DNA of 64,000 nucleotides from Medakamo hakoo. Lineage: Eukaryota > Chlorophyta > Trebouxiophyceae > Coccomyxaceae. Under the pieces are notes generated by a model. The model made no database searches and was not told where the DNA came from. It saw nothing but the letters and a program-made list of their open reading frames with translations. Location of the stretch: positions 496,001 through 560,000 of the forward strand of contig CP089453.1 in assembly GCA_026636295.1 (NCBI GenBank). The letters run 5' to 3'. Below are positions 1-9,290 of this stretch, piece after piece. How positions within the stretch are numbered: the first letter of the stretch is position 1; the number at the start of each line of letters is the position of its first letter. Both the position numbers and the translations under genes were made by a program.

Positions 1-1
1 C

Positions 2-652
2 GAGCTGTCGGCCTACGGCGAGGACGACTACCTGCTGTTCGACTGTCCAGGCCAGGTGGAACTGTACTCGCACGTCTCTGCGTTTCGCTCGCTCGCGGAC
101 TTTTTGACGGGCGCGGGCTGGCACGCCGCGGCCGTCTACTGCATGGACGTCCAGTTCGCGGCGGACCCAGCCAAATTCGTGGGCGGGTGCCTGGCCGCGC
201 TGGGCGCCATGGTCCAACTGGAACTGCCGCACGTGAATGTCCTCACAAAAGTCGACCTCCTGCCGGACGGTGGGCGGGATGCGCTGGAAGCGTTTTTGAT
301 TCCCGACGGCCGCGCGCTCGCGGCCGACCTGGCGGAACGGCGCCGCGCACGCGGGGGTGCCAACCCGTCCGCCGCCCGCTTGGACTCGGCCGTCTGCCGC
401 CTGTTGGATGACTGGTCCATGCTCGCCTTTGTGCCGCTGGACCGGGCGGCGGGCAGCCGGAGCCGGGGCGGTGGGGAGGAGGGTGGTGGGCACGAAGGCG
501 ATGAAGAACAGGAGGGCGAAGGCATCGCGGCCGTCCTGGCCGCCGTCGACAACGCCATCCAGTGGGGCGAGGACGCGGACGTCCGCATCCGGGACATTGA
601 GGGCATCGACGACGGCCGCGAGATCGAGGCGGCGCTGTGCGGGGAACCCTGA
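2..652 (+). CDS. GPN3: GPN-loop GTPase 3, 3' part
   Basis: This is the C-terminal two thirds of a GPN-loop GTPase; the 5' end lies before the window. The frame is open from base 2 to the TGA at 650-652. Visible motifs are the G3 box DCPGQ, the following VELYSHV segment, and TKVDLL, the NKxD-like guanine-specificity motif. The end QWGEDADVRI resembles the QYGED tail of GPN3 rather than GPN1 or GPN2. GPN3 works with GPN1 in assembly and nuclear import of RNA polymerase II (family knowledge). A Gly/Glu-rich insert (about residues 155-175 of the visible part) is unlike the animal protein. It is convergent with the AP-1 gamma gene; the two stop codons are about 40 bases apart, so the 3' UTRs must overlap or be very short. 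Confidence 0.88.
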   Translation, partial: ELSAYGEDDYLLFDCPGQVELYSHVSAFRSLADFLTGAGWHAAAVYCMDVQFAADPAKFVGGCLAALGAMVQLELPHVNVLTKVDLLPDGGRDALEAFLIPDGRALAADLAERRRARGGANPSAARLDSAVCRLLDDWSMLAFVPLDRAAGSRSRGGGEEGGGHEGDEEQEGEGIAAVLAAVDNAIQWGEDADVRIRDIEGIDDGREIEAALCGEP

Positions 653-691
653 GTTTTTTTTTGTAGTGTGCACTGTTTTTTTTTCCGTTCT

Positions 692-3600
692 TTACAAGCC
701 GGCCGGCAGGCCCGCCACCTCCACCATTTCGACGATTTCCGCACCGTCAGCGCCTACATACGCCAGCCGCACGCGCAGCGCCAGCGCTTTGCTCCCGTGC
801 GCGGTGTTGGTGACGGTGAGGGTCTGCGTGATGGGCGGACCGCCCGGCGTGAGGGACGCACCACTCGCGGGCGCGAGGGCCAGGCGCGCGAATTTTGGCA
901 CCGCCGCCTGCAGAGAGACGGAGGACAGGGGGGCGGCGGTGCCAGGCGCGAGGCCTAGCTCAGCGGTGACGACGGTGTCGGGCGAGTCCGCGCCCGCCGG
1001 CTTGGTGAAAGCCAGGCGGAGGGTGAGCGGGGAGTCGGGGCGGAGGGCTGGCGTGGAGACGTGGAGGGGCGCGGGCTCAGCGGCCGCGGGCGCGGGCGGC
1101 CCTGCCACGACAGCGGGCGCAGGTGGAGCCGGCTGCTCGACAGCCGCAAACAGGTCGGCCGGTAAGGGTGGCGGCGCGCCCGGCGCGGACGCGGGCGCGG
1201 CCGGGATGGGCGCGGCGGCCGCCCCATCCAAGCCAGCGAAGGGGTCGCCACCGCCGCTCCCTGCCCCCGCCGTCGGCGGCGCCGCAATCGCGGCCGCCGT
1301 CGCCGCGCCGTCGTCCAGGGCCAGCAGGTCGCCGAGTAAGTCGGGTTCGGCGGTGGAGGCGTCGGCGGCCGCGGGCGCGGCGGCGGCGGCGGCGGCGGCC
1401 GCCGCGGCCTCGCCGCCGCCTCCAGCGGCCGCGCGCGCAAAGGCGGCCAGGTCGAGCGGCGGGACGCGCTCCAACACCGCCGCCGCCAGGGCCGGCGCAC
1501 TGCCCGCCGGCGACGCCAGGGCGGCCAGCGGGTCACCACCGGCACTGGGTCCACCGCCCAGCAAAGCCCCAAACTCGACGGCCCGGGCCTGGACTTCCGG
1601 GTCGGCGTCGCCCGCCAGCAAGCCCTGGTCGTCGACGACGCGCGCGCTGGTCGAGCCCGCGCCCCCACCGCCCGCCGCCGCGCGCGTGGCGAGCTTGGCC
1701 AGAGCCGTCAGGGCCAAGGCCCGGACATCTACAGCACCCTCCGCCCGGGCTTTGGGACCAGATGCCGCGAGCGTGGGGCCGGCCGGACCGTCCGGGATGA
1801 GCACGGCCGCGGGCAGGTCGACGGGCGCGAGCGCGCACGCGACGGCGGGGGGTGCGGCCGCCACCCGCTCCAAAGCAGCCGCCAAAACGGCCGCGTCCAG
1901 CGGCGGGTCGGGCGCGACCTCGCCAGGCAACAGCCCAGGCGGTGGCTGGGCCAGCAACAGGTCGGCCCACTCGCCGACGGCCCAGACGGCCGCGCCCAGC
2001 AGCGGGTGCGGCGGGAGCGGGGTGGTGGCGGGCGAGCCGGTCGGCGGCGCGTCGTGTCCGTCCCCACCGCGCCCTTGCAGCTCGCGCAGGAACGCCCGCG
2101 CCGCGTACGCTTGCAAGTCCGGGCAGTTGGACACCATGGCGAGCAAGCCGCGCGCGACGGAGGGGGCGACGGCCGCGCCCGGCGCCCGCATGACGGCCAC
2201 CAGCGCGTCCAGCCGCCACCGGGCGTCGGGCGCGTGGCGGGCGGCCAAGCCGGCCAGGCGGGCAGCCAGTTCGGGCCTGAACGCCGGGTCGGCGGCGGTG
2301 CCCAGGTAGTCGGTCAGCTCCCGGGCCAGGGCCACGACGTTGGACGGCGTGACGAGGGCGCAGACCAGCGCCAGCGCCCGCCGCCGGATGGACGCGTCGC
2401 CGTCGCGCACGCACGCGACGACGGTCGCGCGGTGGCGCTGGACGGACGCCGGGTCGGTGGCGGCGACGGATGCGAGGGCGTCCAGCGCCACGTACCGCAG
2501 GTTGCCGTCCCGGGAGGACAGGAAGCGGCCGAGGATGCCGACGGCCAGGGCGCGCAGGCCGCCGCCGGCGCCGCCGGCCGACCCGTCCGCCCCGCCGCCG
2601 CCGCCGCCGCCCCCAATGCCGGGCGCCAGGGCGGTGCGCACGGCTTCCAGCAAGACAGCCGCCGCGGCGGTGGCTCCGGGACCGCCGCGCGACGGGTCGG
2701 GCGTGGCGGCCGCGACGGCCGTCAGCGCGTCGGCCACGCCGTCCGCGTCGGCGGGCGCCAACTTCCCCGTGCCTGCCAGCTCCCGCAGCAGGCGCAGCGC
2801 CGCCACCTGCAGCCAGGGGTCGCACACGCCGCCGACGTCGTGGTCGGGCGACGCGCCGCCGCCGGCACCGGCCAGGGAGCGGACGAGGCGGGTGAGGGCG
2901 GGCGGGAGCGTGGTCGCGAGGTTGGCGGCCGCGGCTGGATCCGCTGCCACCACCGCCGACCCCAACGCCGCGGCCGCCAGCAGGACGCCGTGCGTGCGGT
3001 CGGTGGTGAGTAAAGCGGCAGGCCGGTCCGCAAACAGTTCCACCAGGTCCGGGCACCGGGACACGCACCGCGCCCCACAGGCCGCGGCTTTCTTGCGCAC
3101 GGCCGCCGAGGTCGGGCAGGCGGTCAGGCGAGCGACTTCGGGCGCGAGGTCGCGCAGCATGGCGGCCGAGCCCACGGCGGCGAGCGCGCTCAGGGCGACG
3201 CCCACCACGCCCGGGTCGCGGGACCCCAAATCGGCTTTCAGCGAGTTGGTGACGAGCATCAGCACTTCCGCCCGCTCGTCCAAGAGGACGGCCAGGCCGA
3301 GGTAGCCGAGCCGCTTTTGGCCCAAGCCCGGCGACGCGACGAGCTTCAGGGCTTCCATTTGGCCAAAGTGGGTGGGATACCCGAGCATGTGCATGTACAT
3401 GAGCTTGGCGACGTTGCGGTGGCGGAACATGTTGGTTTCCTGCGGGGCGTTTTTCGGGTGGGGGGGTTGAGTCGAGGGTGGATGGATGGATGGATGGATG
3501 GTTGAGAAAAACAAAAACGGCCGCGCACCACCACGCGCACGGCCTGCCCTCGCGCTCACAGGACGCATGCAAGCACACACGTCCTCTCTCCGCGTGCGCA

Positions 3601-3913
3601 TGCTTCCAACCCCTCCAAACCTCACCTGTTCCCGGAACGCAGCCCGCAGTTCCGCCGCTTCTTTTGCGATCACGTCGCGCTCCTCCTGTGCGGTCTTACA
3701 GGCGCGCACCGCTTTGATGAGGTCGCTGTGGGGTTTGGAGAGGGCATATGAGTGTGAGCATACTGGACGTATGAGAGAGGGGCGGGGACGGCGTGGGCGC
3801 GGGCGCTGGGCGTGGAGGCAGAGTGAATGCGCGGTCGCATTGGTCTGCGTCGCAAGTGTTTTCATCAGGCGGGCGCTTGTCCCACACGCAACGCACCGCA
3901 GCCGGATGCTCAT
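692..3913 (-). CDS. AP1G: AP-1 complex gamma-adaptin
   Basis: Large subunit of the AP-1 clathrin adaptor acting at the trans-Golgi network and endosomes. Predicted exons on the minus strand are 3913-3897, 3725-3626 and 3439-692, giving 954 residues. The 17-base first exon encodes MSIRLR and joins in phase to DLIKAVRACKTAQEE, matching the conserved start of gamma-adaptins (LRDMIRAIRACKT). The trunk has the signature KLMYMHMLGYPTHFGQME, then HEAT-like repeats. An Ala/Gly/Pro-rich hinge with DLLGDLL follows, and a C-terminal ear with ITQTLTVTN. The introns begin GTGCGT and GTGAGG and end CAG. The ear marks this as gamma rather than alpha adaptin. Trunk and ear identity is firm; the tiny first exon is inferred from phase and homology. 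Confidence 0.93.
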   Translation of the reverse strand: MSIRLRCVACGTSARLMKTLATQTNATAHSLCLHAQRPRPRRPRPSLIRPVCSHSYALSKPHSDLIKAVRACKTAQEERDVIAKEAAELRAAFREQVRFGGVGSMRTRREDVCACMRPVSARAGRARGGARPFLFFSTIHPSIHPPSTQPPHPKNAPQETNMFRHRNVAKLMYMHMLGYPTHFGQMEALKLVASPGLGQKRLGYLGLAVLLDERAEVLMLVTNSLKADLGSRDPGVVGVALSALAAVGSAAMLRDLAPEVARLTACPTSAAVRKKAAACGARCVSRCPDLVELFADRPAALLTTDRTHGVLLAAAALGSAVVAADPAAAANLATTLPPALTRLVRSLAGAGGGASPDHDVGGVCDPWLQVAALRLLRELAGTGKLAPADADGVADALTAVAAATPDPSRGGPGATAAAAVLLEAVRTALAPGIGGGGGGGGADGSAGGAGGGLRALAVGILGRFLSSRDGNLRYVALDALASVAATDPASVQRHRATVVACVRDGDASIRRRALALVCALVTPSNVVALARELTDYLGTAADPAFRPELAARLAGLAARHAPDARWRLDALVAVMRAPGAAVAPSVARGLLAMVSNCPDLQAYAARAFLRELQGRGGDGHDAPPTGSPATTPLPPHPLLGAAVWAVGEWADLLLAQPPPGLLPGEVAPDPPLDAAVLAAALERVAAAPPAVACALAPVDLPAAVLIPDGPAGPTLAASGPKARAEGAVDVRALALTALAKLATRAAAGGGGAGSTSARVVDDQGLLAGDADPEVQARAVEFGALLGGGPSAGGDPLAALASPAGSAPALAAAVLERVPPLDLAAFARAAAGGGGEAAAAAAAAAAAPAAADASTAEPDLLGDLLALDDGAATAAAIAAPPTAGAGSGGGDPFAGLDGAAAAPIPAAPASAPGAPPPLPADLFAAVEQPAPPAPAVVAGPPAPAAAEPAPLHVSTPALRPDSPLTLRLAFTKPAGADSPDTVVTAELGLAPGTAAPLSSVSLQAAVPKFARLALAPASGASLTPGGPPITQTLTVTNTAHGSKALALRVRLAYVGADGAEIVEMVEVAGLPAGL

Positions 3914-3948
3914 GGTTGGTTGTGCGTGTGTATGCAGGCGAGGTCCGA

Positions 3949-3980
<32 letters not shown>

Positions 3981-4312
3981 AGGGAAAGGCGGCCGCGCCT
4001 GTAAAAAACGAGCGCCCGCGGGCGCGCGGGTCGTCGGTGTGGTGACCATCGCGGATCTCAACCCCCCTCCCCCTCTTCTCTACGCCAAAAACACTCACGC
4101 CCGCAGGCTGAGCCGCCAAGAAACACACACGCCCTCCCCCGATCTCGGCCATCGGCTTCTCATGGTGGGAACGCGCTCTGCACGCGCGCGGGCGCGTTGG
4201 TTGCATCCATGCCATCCCAGACCACCCACCCCCAACCACGCACCCCTCTCTCACTACCCCTCCGAAGACACACGCACGCACACACGCACGCACCGTAGCC
4301 GACGGGCTACAT
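3914..4312 (-). other. Intergenic region with GT repeat
   Basis: No gene is seen here. The stretch holds the 5' flank of the AP-1 gamma gene and the 3' flank of the aldo/keto reductase gene, both on the minus strand. It contains a GT dinucleotide tract and a CA-rich stretch near 4267-4290. No tRNA or other RNA gene was recognised. Confidence 0.6.
3951..3979. repeat. (GT)n microsatellite
   Basis: About 14 uninterrupted GT units just upstream of the AP-1 gamma start codon, probably in its promoter or 5' UTR. Length is likely to vary between strains. Confidence 0.9.
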
Positions 4313-5996
4313 CTAGTCCATCGGCTTCATTGTGGGATCGCGGTACCGCGCGTACACCCGCTCAATGTCTTCCAGGCACTCCTCACTCAGCGCAATGTCG
4401 AACGCGCCCAGGTTTTCTTTCAGCTGGTCCTCCGTCGTCGCGCCGATGATGGTGGAGGCGACGCACCAGCGCCCGGCGCACCAGGCCAGGGCCATTTGTG
4501 TGGGCGTCAGCCCGTGCTTTTTAGCAACGCCGATATAGGCGGCCACGGCTTCCTTGGCCAGGGACTTGTTGTACCTGCACGTGGGTGGGGGTGGGGGGTG
4601 GGGGTGGGGGTGGGGTCGACTTTTTTAGGCGAGGGTGGAAGGAAGGGCGGCCAGGGGGAGGACAGGGCACGCCGCCCGGCCGCCCCAACAACAACGCACC
4701 GTGCCATGTAGCCCTCGAACAGGTTCAGCCGGGCGGTCTTGGGCGCGGTGCCGTCCACGTACTTGCCGGACAGCGTGCCGCCCGCCAGGGGGGAGTAGGC
4801 CAGGAGGCCGACGCGGCCGCCGGCGCCGGAGCCGTCGCCGCGGTCGCCGCCGGGGCCGGCGACCTGCCAGCCGTCGGGGGCGTAACACACTTCGGCCAGG
4901 TCGGTCTCGAAGGCGGACCGCACCAGCAGCGAGTACGAGTTTTGGGTGGAGATGATTTTGGGGCCGCCGCCGTCCGCGGCCGCCTGCAGGAAGCGCATGA
5001 CGCCGTACGACGTTTCATTGGACACGCCCAGGTGGCGGACTTTCCCCGCGTCGATGAGTTTTTGGAAGGCGCCGAGCTGGTCTTCAAAGGGGACGGCGTC
5101 GTCGCGCGAGTGCACCGCCGGGTCGTACGCGCCCGAACTGAACAGCGGCAACGGCCGGCTGGGCCAGTGAATCTGGATGAGGTCGATGTGCGACAGGCCC
5201 AGCCGCGCGAGCGAGCTGTCGACGGACTCGACGATCTGGGACGGCGTCAAGTTGGAGACTTCGCCGCCCTTGCGCAGGTACGCGTTTCCGTACCCAGCGA
5301 CCTTCGTGCAAATGACGAGCCGCGACCGGTCCCGCCCCTTCAACCAGGACGCCAGGTACTTGTCCGTCAGCCCCGCCGTCTCAGCGTTGGGCGGCACAGG
5401 ATAAATTTCGGCGGTGTCGATGGTGGTGACGCCCGCGTCCGCGGCCATGGACAGCTGGGCGTGCGCTTCCGCCTCAGAATTCTGGTTGCCAAATGTCATC
5501 GTGCCCAGCGTGCACGCTGTGTTGGTTTTTTCAATGGTGTGGTGTGTGCGGATGTGGTGCGTTTGGACGTGGGCGTGAATCCAAAAGTGCGTGAGTGTTT
5601 CCTGTGCACTCCAGGAGTGTACGGGAGGCGTTTGCAGGCGTGCCAGCGGACGGAGATCCGAGGTTTGATGTGGGGGCATGCATGGTGCGCAGGTTGTTGG
5701 TGGTCGCCGCGGCCGCGCGCGCCTGGAAGCAGAGAGACCGACGCGGGCCCGATCACAGTGTGCCGACGCGCGGTGCACCGCCCCACCATCAACGCGGAGA
5801 ACGTACAGGACACCATCAGATCAGAGTCACCCAGCCGCCGCTGGTGCGCGGCGCCCAGGCCGCCCTTGCCGACGGCCGACGCAGCGACGGCGCGCTGCAG
5901 CGACGGCGCGGGGCGAGAGGATGGCAGGGCAGGCACCCGTGCCCGGGAGGGGACCGTGCCGCTGAGTGTTCCAGTCATTGGGGCAGCGGCTGGCAT
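4313..5996 (-). CDS. Aldo/keto reductase, Tas-like, probably plastid-targeted
   Basis: NADPH-dependent aldo/keto reductase. Predicted exons on the minus strand are 5996-5807, 5516-4700 and 4574-4313; the phases agree and give 422 residues. The first exon has an Ala/Ser/Pro/Arg-rich leader of about 55 residues, then RRLGDSDLMVS, which joins to CTLGTMTFG, the family's first strand. The catalytic tetrad is visible: Asp and Tyr in DTAEIYPVPP, Lys in ICTKVAGYG and His in IQIHWPSR. The barrel ends with IIGATTEDQLKENL and the conserved tail with an Asp-Ile-Glu helix. This is the longer Tas/YajO-like type with the PVPP loop. The substrate cannot be told. Donors are GTACGT and GTGCGT. The leader looks like a chloroplast transit peptide (inference). 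The start at 5996 is the first ATG that keeps the leader; an internal Met six codons later is possible. Confidence 0.9.
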
Positions 5997-6107
5997 GGTG
6001 TGGGGTCGAGTGCGATCCCTGGAAAAGGCGCGCGCGTGTCGTTTACTAGGAACGCAAGGAGCCGATGCCGTTGTGTCGTCGCCGTGCGTTTGCAACCACC
6101 GCTCTCT

Positions 6108-8909
6108 TCACCCTCCGCCCACCACTCTCGCCGCCGCAGCCGCCAGCCCCGCCCCACCCGCCCGCCGCGCCTGGTCCACCACCCAGCCCGCGTCTTCGTT
6201 TGTCAACCCACCCACAATGCTGAGAATTGCGGGCGCCGGATCCACACCCACACTCGCACCAACTCCGGCCGCCAAGCTCGCCGCCTGATCCAGTCCCGTC
6301 CGCCCACCCGCCGCCGCGCACGCGCGCAGCGCCGTGCGCACAGCGGCGACGGTGGATTCAGGGTCGCGGCACTGTCCAGGTGCGGCGCACAGCAGGGCCA
6401 AGGCGGCGGCGGAAGGAGAGGCGTGGTGGGAGCCGACGCCGCCCACGCCCTCCACCAGCGCGGGCAGCGCGGCCCAGCCCGCGTCCGCTTCACCCGGCGC
6501 CCAGGACGGCGCGTCCGTGGACACGGCGGCTAAAAGAGCGGTCCACCGAGCGCTCGGCGGGACGGCAGCCGCGGCGTGGGCCAGCGCGTCAGCCAGGGCC
6601 GGCGGCGCCTGGCCACCACCACCAGCCACCGCGGCCGCGAGCCCGTCGCGGGCCAAAGCCACCAAGTCGCCTTTCCGCGCCAGCGACGGCGCTGCGCCCG
6701 CATCCCCGCCCAGTAAAGCACCCGCCACGGGTAGCCGCGCGCGCCAGGGCAGGGAACGCACGGCGTCTGCGGCCGCAGCCACGGCGCCCGGCGGCGCACG
6801 GCGCACGGCCAGGCCAGCAGCTGCGCTTGCCACGCTTGCGGCCGCGGCCGACGTCGCGGGCGGCGGCGCGTCCAGGGACCGCGGGCCGTGGCGCATGGAC
6901 GCCAAAGAACACAGGTCGGCGATGCATCCGGCCGCAGCGGTGGCTAAAGCTGGCGTCGGCGCGGCGTCGGCGAGGAGGCGGGCGGCGAGGCGAAGCGCGG
7001 CGTCGGTCGCAGACGGTGGCGGCAGAGGGGCGTCGTCATCGTTTTCGGCCAGCCACCCGCGGGCGGCGCGAGCCGTGACACAAGCGAGGAGGTCAGCCGG
7101 GTCCAGGGGTGCGGAGCATGACGTGCCATCGTCGGCAGACACCACGGGCGTGGCCAGGCCGGCTGCGAGGGGGACCCACGCGGCCGCGGCCGCGCCGGTC
7201 CACGGCGGGCGGCCTTGTCCCTCTCCGCCGCCGCCGTCGCCGCACGCCAGGGGCGGTGCATTAATGACCAGGGTGAGGAGCGCTGCGTGCTCAGACCCGG
7301 GCGGTGTCCAGGACCACAACGCCGGCCCTCCCGCCGCCACAGCCGCCACGACGGCCGGGCAGGCGGCCCGGTCTTGTAATCCAGCGGCGACGAGCGCGCG
7401 CAGCGCCGCGCCGCCGTCCACCAGAGCCGCGCCCGCGGCAGCCGCCGCTAAGGCGTCCGCAGCCGCCGGGTCATCCGCGCCGCACCTGTTGGCGGCGTCT
7501 GCTAAAGCCGCAAGCGCGGCTGTCCGGGCCGGGCCGGCAGCGTGTGGGGTGGGCGGCGGGCCGCGCACGACCGCCAGCGCGGCCGCGCGCGCGCCCGGGT
7601 GGCCGTCCGCCGCCATCGCCGCCCGCGCCAGGTCGGCCGCCGCATCGGCGGCCGCACCGTGGCAGCGGTTTCGAGCCATGGACGCCGCCGAGACAGCAAT
7701 CCGGGCCGGCGCGTGCGGGTGGGCGCCGCCTGGTGCGGACTCGAGGCGGTCGCACCAGGCGGCCGGCCCCGCGCCCGGCAGCGCGTCCGCCAGCGCCGCC
7801 GCGACAACAGCTTCGGTCGGCGTGGGTGTTGAGGCTATGGCGGGTACGGGCGCGCTGCAAGGCGCCAGCATGGCGGCCCAGACCCGGTCCGCGCCGCCGG
7901 CGTAAGGCTGGAGCGGAAGAGGTGGCGGCTGGTGGTCGGCCTGGCCCCCACCCACCACGCCCGCCATGGCCAGCCGGGCGCGCAGGCGGCAGGCGGGGGC
8001 CCACGCAGGGTGGGATGTGGCCTCACCACCAGCTGCGAACGCGTCCAGGGCTGCCGCCAGGCGGGCCAGGGCCGGCGACGAGGGCGACGGCGGCGAGGCC
8101 AGCAGGAGCGCGTCGAGCGCTGTGAGCAGGGCGGCGTGGGCGGGCGGGCGCGCCGCCGCGAGGTCGGCGGCCGCCGCCACGGCGCGCTCCGGGTCAGCAT
8201 CGCCTGACCGGGCCGTGAACGCGGCCAGAGCTGACGTGGCCGCCGTGGCCGGACCGCCGTCCGCGCGCGCTGTGTCCAGCGCGGCCGCGACCAGGCGGGC
8301 CAGGCCGTCTCCCGCCGGCCACGCGGCGACGAGTTCGGACACAGCGTCGTCGGCCTCACACCGCACGACTAAGGACGCTCCTGCTGGACCCGCCCAGCCC
8401 AGGGCGTCGGCCAGGGACGCGTACGCGGGCGTGGGCAGTGCGCCGGCTGCAGCAGCACCTAGGCGCCACTCGTCGTCATCGTTGTTTGCGGCGGACGGAC
8501 GCCGTTCCCGCCGTTCCCGCCGCCGCCACGCCCGCCAGGAGGTTGCCAGGACTTCATGTCCCAGTGCTGCCGTCCACCGGGCTTGAGTTGTGGACGTGGT
8601 GGACGCGCCGTCGTGCGCGCTGGACGTCGTCGCCAGCCCGCCGCAGGCCGCTCGCACGGCCGACGACGCATCCGCACACACGGACGGCCACCACGGCGCG
8701 GACGGCGCATCTCCACCACCCTCTACGCCACATGATGCTGCTATGGATGGCGCCAGTCCTGCCTGCAGGGCGAGCAGGCGGGACGGAGGCTGGGTTGGCG
8801 GCGGCAGCGCGTCTAAAGCCGCCGTGAGTGCGGCCGCTGCTTCGGCATGCCGCGCCCACTCGGGGCCGGTTTTCAAGGCTAGCGGGCGTCGAGAAGTCGT
8901 TGCAGCCAT
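6108..8909 (-). CDS. Large alanine-rich helical-repeat protein, unknown function
   Basis: A 933-codon uninterrupted frame with coding-type third-position G/C. The product is very rich in alanine and made almost entirely of predicted short helices, in the style of HEAT/ARM solenoids. I cannot assign it to a named family, and no catalytic motif is visible. The ATG at 8909 gives MAATTSRRPLALKTG. However, the 20 bases just before it read TACTGACTAATCTAGCAG on the minus strand, a good branch site followed by an acceptor. An acceptor ending at 8915 and a GTGCGT donor at 9001 would join in frame to the small membrane reading frame upstream, giving 980 residues with a transmembrane start. Both models are open. 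The stop is TGA at 6108-6110. Confidence 0.72.
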   Translation of the reverse strand: MAATTSRRPLALKTGPEWARHAEAAAALTAALDALPPPTQPPSRLLALQAGLAPSIAASCGVEGGGDAPSAPWWPSVCADASSAVRAACGGLATTSSAHDGASTTSTTQARWTAALGHEVLATSWRAWRRRERRERRPSAANNDDDEWRLGAAAAGALPTPAYASLADALGWAGPAGASLVVRCEADDAVSELVAAWPAGDGLARLVAAALDTARADGGPATAATSALAAFTARSGDADPERAVAAAADLAAARPPAHAALLTALDALLLASPPSPSSPALARLAAALDAFAAGGEATSHPAWAPACRLRARLAMAGVVGGGQADHQPPPLPLQPYAGGADRVWAAMLAPCSAPVPAIASTPTPTEAVVAAALADALPGAGPAAWCDRLESAPGGAHPHAPARIAVSAASMARNRCHGAAADAAADLARAAMAADGHPGARAAALAVVRGPPPTPHAAGPARTAALAALADAANRCGADDPAAADALAAAAAGAALVDGGAALRALVAAGLQDRAACPAVVAAVAAGGPALWSWTPPGSEHAALLTLVINAPPLACGDGGGGEGQGRPPWTGAAAAAWVPLAAGLATPVVSADDGTSCSAPLDPADLLACVTARAARGWLAENDDDAPLPPPSATDAALRLAARLLADAAPTPALATAAAGCIADLCSLASMRHGPRSLDAPPPATSAAAASVASAAAGLAVRRAPPGAVAAAADAVRSLPWRARLPVAGALLGGDAGAAPSLARKGDLVALARDGLAAAVAGGGGQAPPALADALAHAAAAVPPSARWTALLAAVSTDAPSWAPGEADAGWAALPALVEGVGGVGSHHASPSAAALALLCAAPGQCRDPESTVAAVRTALRACAAAGGRTGLDQAASLAAGVGASVGVDPAPAILSIVGGLTNEDAGWVVDQARRAGGAGLAAAAARVVGGG

Positions 8910-8933
8910 TGGGACTGCTAGATTAGTCAGTAC

Positions 8934-9137
8934 TTATTCGGCCCGGCGGCGGCGGGCGGCCTGGCGGGCGGACCCGCGCACGGCGGCCGTGCCGGACGCA
9001 CGGTTGGCTGTCGTCGCCGGCCCAGTCCGGCCCCAGTAGTGGAGCAAGTGGCGCGGGACGAGGTAGAGCAGGACGACGGCAAGGAGCGCGTACAGGACAA
9101 AGTCGGAGGGTTCGAGGGCGAGGATGGCGGGGGGCAT
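8934..9137 (-). CDS. Small single-pass membrane protein, or first exon of the downstream gene
   Basis: A 67-codon frame from an ATG at 9137. It has a hydrophobic segment DFVLYALLAVVLLYLVP (about residues 12-28) followed by a basic tail ending in RRRR. It stops only 24 bases before the start codon of the helical-repeat gene on the same strand. Two readings fit. It may be an independent small membrane protein, perhaps on a dicistronic transcript, which is known for some green-algal nuclear genes. Or its first 136 bases (9137-9002) may be exon 1 of the downstream gene, spliced with GTGCGT at 9001 and CAG at 8915, which preserves the frame. I do not recognise the family. Confidence 0.45.
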   Translation of the reverse strand: MPPAILALEPSDFVLYALLAVVLLYLVPRHLLHYWGRTGPATTANRASGTAAVRGSARQAARRRRAE

Positions 9138-9290
9138 GGCTTGGGAGAGCGGGGGCAGGGCGCGGCCGGACGAAGGGAAAAGGGGGTCTGGAGGTTGGCG
9201 AGCGCGCTCCACTCGCGTTTTTTTTTTGCTCGTCGGCGCGGAGAAAAAAAAACTCCCGTCGCCGCGCCCGCACCCCCCACATCCCCTTAC

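Noticed and set aside
3951-3979. GT tract considered as telomeric or replication-linked repeat
   Set aside because: A plain dinucleotide microsatellite, similar to CA tracts elsewhere in the window; no telomere-type TTAGGG or TTTAGGG array is present.
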